Source: Minisyncoccota bacterium
Lineage (GTDB): Bacteria > Patescibacteriota > Microgenomatia > Levybacterales > UBA12049
DNA length: 7,218 nucleotides
Assembly (NCBI GenBank): GCA_025449795.1
Contig: JANWIQ010000067.1
Location: 1-7,218, forward strand
Direction: 5' to 3'
A program made the translations under genes and the position numbers. The stretch's first letter is position 1. Each line of letters starts with the position of its first letter. The notes under the pieces are model-generated. The model was not told where the DNA came from, searched no databases, and was given only the letters and a program-made list of their open reading frames with translations. Positions 1 to 5,947 of the stretch are shown piece after piece.

Positions 1-331
1 ACATGCCTACTTGGTTTGCTTGAGAAATAAGATTTGCATAATCATTCTCAGATAAATAATGTAAATCCTTGCTCAATAGCAAATGATATTTTGTTTCTTC
101 CAGCGATCCTTTCGCCTGAAAAGCGTATTGCTTATATTCCTTTGGAGAATTACGAGAATTTCCTTCAACAATATTCGCAGGAACAGAACTTGCTGCCCTA
201 CAAAGCTGATCTACCAATCGAAATCTTTCGGTATCAGGAAAGGTTTTTGTAATTCTATATATATCTAACACAAGTAAATGAGCTTGTTTCCAGACTTCTA
301 GCTTTTCAAACGTATTTATACTATTTTTCAT
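1..331 (-). CDS. four-helix-bundle protein (S23 / 23S rRNA intervening-sequence protein family), C-terminus cut by window edge
   Basis: Reading the minus strand from the ATG at 331 gives 110 codons with no stop before the window ends. The protein begins MKNSINTFEKLEVWKQAH and carries the family hallmark in its middle: RAASSVPANIVEGNSR at residues 45-60, then SPKEYKQYAFQAKGSLEET at 62-80. This matches the TIGR02436/PF05635 four-helix-bundle family (about 115-125 residues), so only some ten residues are missing. Relatives include the proteins encoded in intervening sequences of Leptospira and Coxiella 23S rRNA genes, and Avd, the accessory protein of diversity-generating retroelements, which forms a pentameric barrel. 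The role of stand-alone members is unknown; a nucleic-acid-binding role is inferred from the relatives. The start follows a 64-bp spacer filled with heptad repeats and has no strong Shine-Dalgarno sequence. It does not belong functionally to the glycan genes upstream. Confidence 0.9.
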   Translation of the reverse strand, partial: MKNSINTFEKLEVWKQAHLLVLDIYRITKTFPDTERFRLVDQLCRAASSVPANIVEGNSRNSPKEYKQYAFQAKGSLEETKYHLLLSKDLHYLSENDYANLISQANQVGM

Positions 332-337
332 ATCTTT

Positions 338-393
338 TCTAACATCCCAAATCTGAGATCTAACATCTTAAATCTAACATCTAAAATCCCGAA
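338..393. repeat. degenerate heptanucleotide array, eight units, TCTAAMA type
   Basis: Read on the plus strand, eight 7-bp units follow one another without a phase slip: TCTAACA, TCCCAAA, TCTGAGA, TCTAACA, TCTTAAA, TCTAACA, TCTAAAA, TCCCGAA. Every unit starts with TC, and the unit TCTAACA occurs three times. The array fills nearly all of the 64-bp spacer between the stop of the DPM-like glycosyltransferase (396) and the ATG of the four-helix-bundle gene (331). It resembles the short tandemly repeated (STRR) heptamers known from cyanobacterial genomes; any function is unknown. Confidence 0.85.
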
Positions 394-395
394 AA

Positions 396-1220
396 TTACC
401 CAACATTCACCCGAAAGTTAAGCTCCGGGTCATATACCCATTTTCTTTTGCTTTTGTTGTCGTAGTAATGAAGAATTCTAAGACGATAATATACGGCGGC
501 CGTGTCCCACAACATCCTAAAGATAGCCTGCAAGAAGTTAACTGACGTAATAGACGACCAATTGGTAAAATTAAGGACTATGGGAGCTTCTTTAATTTTT
601 TTGTATCCCAAGTGATGTGCTACGGCAAGAATCTCTATATCAAAAGCGTAGCGCTTTACGAGAAGTCTTGGCAATACATCTTCCAAGACTTTTCTCCGAA
701 ATACTTTTAGGCCTACTTGCGTATCACTAATAGAAAGCCCAAAAAGCATCTTTACCACAGAGCGGTACCCCCATGAAAGAATTTTTCGCTGCATTGGATA
801 ATACACGCGAGACTTAGGATGCAACTTGGACCCAATAACAATATCTGCCTTCGCTGCTTCCAGAATAGTAAGGAGTAATTCCAGCCCCTTGGGGTCCAAG
901 TCCATACCCGCATCCAAAAAGGCAATTACTTGCCCCCTTGCCTTGGCCATTCCGTACCGGACCGCATACCCCTTTCCATGATTGGTTGGGTATCCATATG
1001 CTTTAATTTTAGGAGAATGGATTGCTTTGACTTTTTGCAGAGTTTTATCAAGTGTTCCATCCACAACAACAACAATTTCATAGTTTTTGGTAATCTTTTC
1101 GATTACTTCTTTAATATATCTTATGTCTTTTTGTATCGTCTTTTCTTGCTGGTAGGCGGGAACTATGAGGGAGATATACACATTTTGCCTATTCGAGGTT
1201 TGTTTTCTTGCTTTAAGCAT
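396..1220 (-). CDS. GT2 glycosyltransferase, dolichyl/polyprenyl-phosphate sugar synthase-like
   Basis: A 274-residue GT-A fold enzyme of the DPM1/ALG5 type, which transfers a sugar from a nucleotide donor to polyprenyl phosphate on the cytoplasmic face. The nucleotide-binding start is YISLIVPAYQQEKTI (residues 15-29). VVVDGTLDKT at 51-60 corresponds to the usual VVDDGSxDxT, and NHGKGYAVRYG at 80-90 is typical of the subfamily. The metal-binding segment reads FLDAGMDLDP at 101-110, so the usual DAD is altered to D103-A-G-M-D107. SDTQVGLKVFRR (165-176) and YAFDIEIL (191-198) match the DxQxGxK and FDxE signatures. There is no C-terminal membrane helix, so it is probably soluble or peripheral. 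It is the last glycan gene of the run and follows the flippase stop by 64 bp. Sugar specificity (mannose, glucose or other) cannot be read from the sequence. Confidence 0.9.
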   Translation of the reverse strand: MLKARKQTSNRQNVYISLIVPAYQQEKTIQKDIRYIKEVIEKITKNYEIVVVVDGTLDKTLQKVKAIHSPKIKAYGYPTNHGKGYAVRYGMAKARGQVIAFLDAGMDLDPKGLELLLTILEAAKADIVIGSKLHPKSRVYYPMQRKILSWGYRSVVKMLFGLSISDTQVGLKVFRRKVLEDVLPRLLVKRYAFDIEILAVAHHLGYKKIKEAPIVLNFTNWSSITSVNFLQAIFRMLWDTAAVYYRLRILHYYDNKSKRKWVYDPELNFRVNVG

Positions 1221-1226
1221 ATAGCA

Positions 1227-1255
1227 TTTATACTAAATCCCTAGCCTCACCGCAA
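1227..1255 (-). promoter_or_regulatory. candidate sigma70-type promoter giving a leaderless transcript
   Basis: On the minus strand, TTGCGG (1255-1250) lies exactly 17 bp before TATAAA (1232-1227). The -10 box matches five of six consensus bases and the -35 box three of six. A start site about seven bases beyond the -10 box falls on or next to the ATG of the GT2 gene at 1220, implying a leaderless message. The same spacer has no usable Shine-Dalgarno sequence next to that ATG. In AT-rich DNA such a match can arise by chance. Confidence 0.3.
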
Positions 1256-1262
1256 GGAGAAA

Positions 1263-1290
1263 TCTAATATCCAAAATCTAAAATCTATTT
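1263..1290. repeat. short heptanucleotide array overlapping the flippase stop codon
   Basis: Plus-strand units TCTAATA, TCCAAAA, TCTAAAA and the diverged TCTATTT follow in perfect 7-bp phase. They are the same type and orientation as the array at 338-393. The last unit overlaps the TAG stop of the flippase gene (1285-1287). The remaining units occupy the spacer upstream of the GT2 gene. Confidence 0.7.
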
Positions 1291-2556
1291 TTTAATATGC
1301 TTAAGCAGCATGTATGACATGCCTATCGATAGAAGAAGAAGTACGCCTACAGAGACATTTATTACTTCTCCCAGTGAGGAATGAAAAATAACAATACCCA
1401 CAATCTGTGCTACTGCAGCAACGCCTGCAAGATAAAGTGCAGGAGCATAATGCATACTAAGAGAGTATGTTACGAAAATGTTGATAATACTAAAAAGGGC
1501 AATATATACTCCATAAAGTCCCACATATTGACTCATTTGTAAAAATCCTCTTCCCCCAAGAAAAAATGTCAAGAAAATTGTTGGGAAAATTGTATACAAA
1601 ACACTTAGCAACAATGACGGAAGAAATACCAAAAAGATAGAAAGATACAAAATATTCCTCGTCCCTTTTCCTTGATGATGTCTATGTATAACAAGGGGAA
1701 ACATAACAGCAGTAATAGGTGCTGAAAAGTAAAATATCACCTTTCCGACAATAGCCAATCCTGCATACAACCCTGCCGTAGTTGGAGAGAAAAAATGCTT
1801 GACCAAAAGAATATCCGACGAGGTAAAAGAGGCCAACGCTAACATCGATACACCAGCTAATATACTGTACTTCCCTATATGCCGAAAATGGGAGTTTACT
1901 CCCACCTCTTTCACGCCGCCAAATACTTTTATCACCGGTAAAAATACGGCAACAAATGCTATTATTCCGGCCAAAATTGTCCCACCCAATGCGCCGCTTA
2001 CCTGAAAACCAAAAATTACCAATAATCCTCCTATAGCAATTCTGCTTACGCTATTTATTACATTAATTACCGATAGCAACCGGAATCGCAAAAGACTTTG
2101 CACATATGCGTTGGTAACCAATGTCCCATATCCAAGAATAAGCAGGATGCCGGCTAGTAGTAAGTACCATATAGAATGTAACTGGAAAAAACTGCTTACT
2201 ACCGAAGAAAAAACCATAAGGAAAATAGCCAAAATAATCCCAAGGGACACAAGTGTTACCGAAGCCTGTTTATAAAAACGCTTTGCTTTTCCAAGTTCTT
2301 TTTTGGAAATATATTCCGTGGCAAATCGTATTATTACCTGTGTCATCGCCTGTGCCGGAATAGATAAAATCGCTATAAGGGATATAATTGCAGCATAAAT
2401 ACCATAATCACTATACGAAAGCCTTCTGGTGAGAAAAATATTAAACAAAAAATTTAAAATTCCCACTACTATACCTGCAGAAAATACATAAAAGCTTCCC
2501 GTTATGAGCTCATGCCGAAGAAGTTTCTTGAATGTAGTTATTACCTGTGCTTTCAT
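1285..2556 (-). CDS. polysaccharide/lipid-linked oligosaccharide flippase (Wzx-like, MATE/MOP superfamily)
   Basis: A strongly hydrophobic protein of 423 residues with about a dozen predicted membrane segments, the usual size for Wzx/RfbX-type flippases, which move undecaprenyl-linked glycans from the inner to the outer leaflet. The N-terminal signature GSFYVFSAGIVVGILNFLFN (residues 20-39), followed by FLTRRLSYSDYGIYAA (41-56), is typical of the Polysacc_synt family. I chose the ATG at 2556 (MKAQVITTF...). It forms a four-base ATGA overlap with the stop of the preceding PIG-V-like gene, which suggests translational coupling, and it gives the family's usual N-terminus. A start at 2640 would add 28 atypical residues and an 88-bp overlap. 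The 3' end runs into heptad repeats. The protein probably exports the glycan built by the neighbouring transferases. Confidence 0.88.
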   Translation of the reverse strand: MKAQVITTFKKLLRHELITGSFYVFSAGIVVGILNFLFNIFLTRRLSYSDYGIYAAIISLIAILSIPAQAMTQVIIRFATEYISKKELGKAKRFYKQASVTLVSLGIILAIFLMVFSSVVSSFFQLHSIWYLLLAGILLILGYGTLVTNAYVQSLLRFRLLSVINVINSVSRIAIGGLLVIFGFQVSGALGGTILAGIIAFVAVFLPVIKVFGGVKEVGVNSHFRHIGKYSILAGVSMLALASFTSSDILLVKHFFSPTTAGLYAGLAIVGKVIFYFSAPITAVMFPLVIHRHHQGKGTRNILYLSIFLVFLPSLLLSVLYTIFPTIFLTFFLGGRGFLQMSQYVGLYGVYIALFSIINIFVTYSLSMHYAPALYLAGVAAVAQIVGIVIFHSSLGEVINVSVGVLLLLSIGMSYMLLKHIKK

Positions 2557-3674
2557 GCAATAAAGTATCCCCGCAAGAAAAATGCAGCAAGGAGTATAAG
2601 AAGTATACCAAAAGTTATTGCCAACAATACTTTTATCCATATACGGGAAATATTTCCCAGAATAAAGAATACCGGAAAAGCTGCCAGCACATAACGTGGT
2701 TCGGAGTTTAGCGTACCGGTAATCGTGGGAAAAAGTATAACGCAGAAACTATAGAACAAATATGTTGGCCTAATTTTTTTCCAATAAAAAAGTAATATCC
2801 CTACAAAGAAAAATACCGACACAAATTCCAATAAAGCGATAAGGTAATCATGACTTACGGGATTTACTGTAAGAAATATTTTTACATACCTGTATACGAC
2901 TTGAGGCAATAAGGTAATCGTCCCTACTGTCTTTTGGGTTCCAAAATGAGGCTGGGCATGCACAAAAAGCAATGGATCCTTATAGACATTCCATAAATAC
3001 CCCATGTAAGCAAGCAATCCCCCCATGGAAAGAGTTGCCAAAGCTATAACTTTTATCACTATTCCAATACTGGTAATAGGTATCTTTTCCTTTTTAAGGT
3101 ATAGGAAATATTCAATTAGGACAACCGGAAAAAGAAAAACTCCCACCACTCTCGTAGCAGATGCACACCCGGCTAAAAGAGCGGCAATAACAAATTTTTC
3201 TTTTCTAAGTGCATAAAATGCTCCCAGGCTAAGTGCAAGAAAAAACGATTCGGTATAAATACTTACCAGATAAAAAGACGTTGGGAAAAGAAGAAGAAAT
3301 ACAAGAGACCACACAACACTCTTTTTGGGCATATCCAAAAGTGCCAATTTAGTAAAAAGCACAAGTAGTACCACAAAGGATAAGTAAACAACAAAAAATG
3401 CACCTGTTACCCGCACTAAGAAAAAGTTTTTGGAAAATGCAAGCAATAGTGGAAATAGTGGGAAAAATGCTTGCTGGTAAAGCCCATACCCATATTTAGA
3501 AATAAGTAGGTATAAAGCACCATCAAAATTTGCCCAGGGAACACGTCCAAGAAATCCTTTATGCAGAGGGATACGAAAAGAAAAAAGAAATATTACCTGT
3601 AGTAATACCCACCAACCAAGGAAAAGAGCCGCAATAGTAACAGGAAACTTATATTTTGCTATGTATTTTTTCAT
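2553..3674 (-). CDS. PIG-V-like GT-C mannosyltransferase, integral membrane
   Basis: A 373-residue multi-spanning protein resembling the bacterial PIG-V (GT76, PF04188) family, whose members use polyprenyl- or dolichyl-phosphate mannose. Signature pieces appear in order. WANFDGALYLLISKYGY (residues 47-63) contains the likely catalytic Asp51 in the first outside loop. It is followed by AFFPLFPLL (69-77), FPTSFYLVSIYTESFFLALS (130-149), SATRVVG (172-178) and LWNVYKDPLLFVHAQ (227-241). An EPRYVLAAFPVFF segment lies near the C-terminus. Basic residues follow the first ATG and about ten membrane helices follow. The start overlaps the end of the GT4 gene by 26 bp and the stop overlaps the flippase start by 4 bp, so the three are very likely one transcript. 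Mannose is the family expectation; the actual donor sugar is not shown by the sequence. Confidence 0.87.
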   Translation of the reverse strand: MKKYIAKYKFPVTIAALFLGWWVLLQVIFLFSFRIPLHKGFLGRVPWANFDGALYLLISKYGYGLYQQAFFPLFPLLLAFSKNFFLVRVTGAFFVVYLSFVVLLVLFTKLALLDMPKKSVVWSLVFLLLFPTSFYLVSIYTESFFLALSLGAFYALRKEKFVIAALLAGCASATRVVGVFLFPVVLIEYFLYLKKEKIPITSIGIVIKVIALATLSMGGLLAYMGYLWNVYKDPLLFVHAQPHFGTQKTVGTITLLPQVVYRYVKIFLTVNPVSHDYLIALLEFVSVFFFVGILLFYWKKIRPTYLFYSFCVILFPTITGTLNSEPRYVLAAFPVFFILGNISRIWIKVLLAITFGILLILLAAFFLRGYFIA

Positions 3675-4704
3675 AAGCTTGTATCGTTTCTTCTGCTGTT
3701 TTTTTCCAACTGAATTTCTTTGCTTGGACTAATCCTTTTTGGGATAGTGACTTTTGGAGTACGCTACTGGAAAAAACTTCTTGAAGACCTTTGGTAATAG
3801 ATTCTACGCTTCGTGGATCTACAAAATATGCCCCGTCTCCCGCTACTTCAGAAAGCGACCCCTCGCTACTTGTCACAACCGGACATCCACAAGCCATTGC
3901 CTCAAGAATTGGTAAGCCAAACCCTTCATACAGGCTCGGCATTACACAGACAGTTGCCATATTGTATAACGCTACTAAATCTTCATCGGGTACAAAACCA
4001 ACCGCCCTGATATTCGTAGTAGTTTTGATAATTGACTGGACTTTTACCAAATCCTGGTTCCACGGATGAGCTCTATCGTAATTTTCCTCAACTAACGCTT
4101 TCCCCACTATAATCAAGGGAATATTTGCATCTTTTGCTGCCTCCACAATTCTTGGCAAATTTTTATTCCACGTTACATCCCCCACATACAATGCGAACTT
4201 CTCCGGCAAATGATACTTTTTTTGCATCTCTTTAATTCTAAAATCTAAGATCTTAAATCTCGTAAACCCTTCACCTGCTGCCAAATACGCTACGCTTATT
4301 TTTTCATTCCTTATTCCTGTCAGGCGCACAATGTCATTTTTTGCAGAAATAGAATCCGTTACAATTCCTGCAATTTTTCCAAGGGACCGTTTTTGCAGTT
4401 GCCAAAAAAGATTTCCCCGTATTCCTGCGGGAAATGCTTTGGGAAAGACAATTGGCGTTAAGTCCAACACCGTTACAATAGTCTTTTTTGCGTAAGACAA
4501 GGGAATGGAAAGTGAGAATGGGTCAAAATACGGATAGTGAATAACATCCACATTCTGTGGAATATCTTTTTTGTCGGTAAAAAATGTATACTCATGCTGT
4601 GGAAAGTATTTTTCCAATGCTTCCTTAAGATGCAACGTATAAAATCCCGTTCCGCGGTATTTGTGCCCGGTAGATAGTGGTGATATATCAAATGCGATCT
4701 TCAT
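3649..4704 (-). CDS. GT-B family 4 glycosyltransferase (mannosyltransferase B-like)
   Basis: A 351-residue cytosolic transferase with two Rossmann domains. The N-terminal domain starts MKIAFDISPLSTG and has the RGTG acceptor-side loop (residues 17-20). The C-terminal domain starts at ALYVGDVTWNKNLPRIVEA (171-189), then NIRAVGFVPDEDLVALYN (231-248), and the donor-binding E(x7)E motif with Glu260 and Glu268 within PSLYEGFGLPILEAMACG. It most resembles MtfB-like enzymes that add mannose or a related sugar to a lipid-linked glycan. An oddity is that residues about 149-157, in the linker between the domains, are encoded by heptad repeat DNA (4237-4264). No Shine-Dalgarno sequence is visible; the ATG directly abuts another heptad array (4705-4746). 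The 3' end overlaps the PIG-V-like gene by 26 bp. Confidence 0.93.
   Translation of the reverse strand: MKIAFDISPLSTGHKYRGTGFYTLHLKEALEKYFPQHEYTFFTDKKDIPQNVDVIHYPYFDPFSLSIPLSYAKKTIVTVLDLTPIVFPKAFPAGIRGNLFWQLQKRSLGKIAGIVTDSISAKNDIVRLTGIRNEKISVAYLAAGEGFTRFKILDFRIKEMQKKYHLPEKFALYVGDVTWNKNLPRIVEAAKDANIPLIIVGKALVEENYDRAHPWNQDLVKVQSIIKTTTNIRAVGFVPDEDLVALYNMATVCVMPSLYEGFGLPILEAMACGCPVVTSSEGSLSEVAGDGAYFVDPRSVESITKGLQEVFSSSVLQKSLSQKGLVQAKKFSWKKTAEETIQAYEKIHSKI
4237..4264. repeat. heptanucleotide repeat inside the GT4 coding sequence
   Basis: Plus-strand units TCTAAAA, TCTAAGA, TCTTAAA and the diverged TCTCGTA follow in 7-bp phase, the same type and orientation as the intergenic arrays at 338-393 and 1263-1290. 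The 11-mer ATCTTAAATCT is shared exactly with 365-375. The three clear units add up to 21 bp, or seven codons, and read as FKILDFR (about residues 150-156) without breaking the frame. A perfect 10-bp palindrome TAAGATCTTA lies at 4246-4255. Confidence 0.75.
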
Positions 4705-4746
4705 AACTGTAAACTAAGAACGTAAAATGTAAAACTTAAAACCTAA
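4705..4746. repeat. heptanucleotide array of a second type (AACNTAA), six units
   Basis: Plus-strand units AACTGTA, AACTAAG, AACGTAA, AATGTAA, AACTTAA and AACCTAA are in perfect 7-bp phase and start with the base next to the GT4 ATG (4704). The array fills the 31-bp spacer and continues over the stop codon (4736-4738) and last codons of the PMT-like gene, whose C-terminal residues are thus repeat-encoded. The consensus differs from the TCTAAMA type but the period is identical. Confidence 0.75.
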
Positions 4747-5908
4747 AAAAATTTAAAACTGTGACCTGGCTGAAACTTTCTAGAAATATTTCTACCCCAT
4801 ACATACATACAAGATAAAGTATTGGTATAAGTATAACGAAATAACGAGAAGATATTTGAACAAAATTTAAAAGCAATAAGTAGGCAATGATCCAAGCGAA
4901 TAATATCTCGACAGACTTCTTTTGCTTAAAAAAGAGAAATGCGATCATCGCTGCAAATGAGAGTATCGTAAGTATTGGCCACGTAATAACCCATTGTGAA
5001 TCTGTTGTTACTTTTGTAATCCCAAACCATAAATACCATTTATTCAAAAATAACAAGGGCCATAAGGTAAAACGCTGCGATAAGTGACCCGTATTATAGA
5101 GAAATATCCATTTTTGTATACCCAAAAATTTAATTAAAGGATATCCCGAAAGCAATACTCTGAAATACGTTCCATAGAGAATAATAATAGCAACAGGAAG
5201 GGTAAGCAAAAAGTAAAAAATCCTTTTCTTATCCCTGTGAAGAGCTAATAGGGAAAACATGGCTAACACCACTGCAAAACCAGTACCAAAAAATTTTGTT
5301 GAAATAAAAAACCCCAGTAGGATATTGGTAAACAAAAAATACTGCATCTGATGTTTCCTTCCCAAAATTGCCAGATTAAACATATAAAAAACCCCTAGGA
5401 GAGAACATAATTGAATAATATCCAAAAGTGGGGTATAAATAAGTTGGTTTTTAAATATTGGCTCGAAAGAGAAAAGTAGCGGAGGGAAAAAAGCAGTAAT
5501 TCTATGGGTAAATATTTGAAGCCCTATCATATATAGTAAAATGAGTGAGGTAACGCCAAATAAAAACGAAATAATGTGCTCATTATCAAAAATAACTTCG
5601 GAAATTCCAATAAAGTAAGTCCCCAAAGGAGGAACTTCGGGATTAAGATAAATTGGGCTTACTCCATGCACAAGTGCTCCGCCTATATAGGAATAAATTA
5701 TTTCATCAGGAAGAAATACTCCATGTTTATTTTTATATACCGAATTATAGTAAATCTTTCCCAAGCCCGGAAACCGTTGCCAATAATTGTGGGAGAGGTA
5801 TTCATTTCGCTGCTGATAAACAACGGAAAGAACATTATATACTATAAGAAGTAGAAGCAAAACGATAACTATTCTTTTCCAATCCATTTTGGTTTTCAGA
5901 CTTTTCAT
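4736..5908 (-). CDS. GT-C membrane glycosyltransferase, PMT/GT39-like
   Basis: A 390-residue protein with an N-terminal membrane anchor (residues 12-30), a soluble loop, and about nine to ten further membrane helices. The first outside loop carries FLPDEIIYSY (65-74) with an Asp68-Glu69 pair, then NPEVPPLGTYFIG (89-101), the counterpart of the HPPLGK segment of protein O-mannosyltransferases. STKFFGTG (203-210) parallels the conserved K-x-x-G region between later helices. These support a GT-C enzyme using a polyprenyl-phosphate sugar outside the membrane; the acceptor (protein, lipid or glycan) is unknown. The ATG at 5908 lies in a TTTTCAT heptad repeat and has no Shine-Dalgarno sequence; Met8 (codon at 5887-5885) is an alternative start. 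The C-terminal LNFFRF tail comes from AT-rich repeat DNA and may be a late extension. It lies 23 bp after galE. Confidence 0.8.
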   Translation of the reverse strand: MKSLKTKMDWKRIVIVLLLLLIVYNVLSVVYQQRNEYLSHNYWQRFPGLGKIYYNSVYKNKHGVFLPDEIIYSYIGGALVHGVSPIYLNPEVPPLGTYFIGISEVIFDNEHIISFLFGVTSLILLYMIGLQIFTHRITAFFPPLLFSFEPIFKNQLIYTPLLDIIQLCSLLGVFYMFNLAILGRKHQMQYFLFTNILLGFFISTKFFGTGFAVVLAMFSLLALHRDKKRIFYFLLTLPVAIIILYGTYFRVLLSGYPLIKFLGIQKWIFLYNTGHLSQRFTLWPLLFLNKWYLWFGITKVTTDSQWVITWPILTILSFAAMIAFLFFKQKKSVEILFAWIIAYLLLLNFVQISSRYFVILIPILYLVCMYGVEIFLESFSQVTVLNFFRF

Positions 5909-5922
5909 TTTTCATTTTCTAC
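5902..5922. repeat. short heptanucleotide repeat at the start of the PMT-like gene
   Basis: Plus-strand units TTTTCAT, TTTTCAT and TTTCTAC are in 7-bp phase across the ATG of the PMT-like gene (5906-5908). On the coding strand this gives two ATGs seven bases apart in different frames (5915 and 5908); only the one at 5908 opens the gene. With only two exact copies it is weaker than the other arrays, but it shares their period and junction position. Confidence 0.45.
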
Positions 5923-5930
5923 TTATAACT

Positions 5931-5947
5931 CTCACGCTTTGCGTGAG
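5931..5947 (-). other. perfect hairpin over the galE stop codon
   Basis: CTCACGC (5931-5937) and GCGTGAG (5941-5947) are exact inverted copies separated by three bases, a 7-bp GC-rich stem. In the galE message it spans the last codons (SRKA) and the TGA stop. No T-run follows on either strand, so it is not a standard intrinsic terminator. It could slow 3' decay or affect expression of the PMT-like gene that starts 23 bp after the stop. Confidence 0.5.

Noticed and set aside
34..268. Two overlapping plus-strand reading frames (34-252 and 83-268)
   Set aside because: They lie opposite the four-helix-bundle gene, which has an unmistakable family motif on the minus strand; the plus-strand translations look like nothing known.
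338..393. CRISPR array
   Set aside because: Repeat units are 7 bp, degenerate and contiguous with no spacers, and no cas gene is nearby.
1..393. Diversity-generating retroelement, suggested by the Avd-related protein
   Set aside because: No reverse transcriptase, template repeat or variable repeat is seen in the window; the protein fits the broader stand-alone family.
2557..2640. N-terminal extension of the flippase to an ATG at 2640
   Set aside because: It overlaps the PIG-V-like gene by 88 bp and adds residues unlike flippase N-termini; the ATG at 2556 with an ATGA overlap fits better.
3791..4069. Plus-strand frames of 65-92 codons opposite the GT4 gene
   Set aside because: Antisense shadows of a clearly conserved glycosyltransferase C-terminal domain.
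4473..4691. Minus-strand 72-codon frame inside the GT4 gene
   Set aside because: Alternative frame of the same strand within the GT4 N-terminal domain; no domain and no separate start signal.
5909..5931. Promoter with a TATAAG -10 box between galE and the PMT-like gene
   Set aside because: No acceptable -35 box lies at 16-18 bp; the hexamer is expected by chance in this AT-rich spacer.
5932..5934. Alternative genetic code with UGA read as glycine, as in some CPR lineages
   Set aside because: TGA ends galE and the PIG-V-like gene at family-typical lengths, and no in-frame TGA is needed anywhere.
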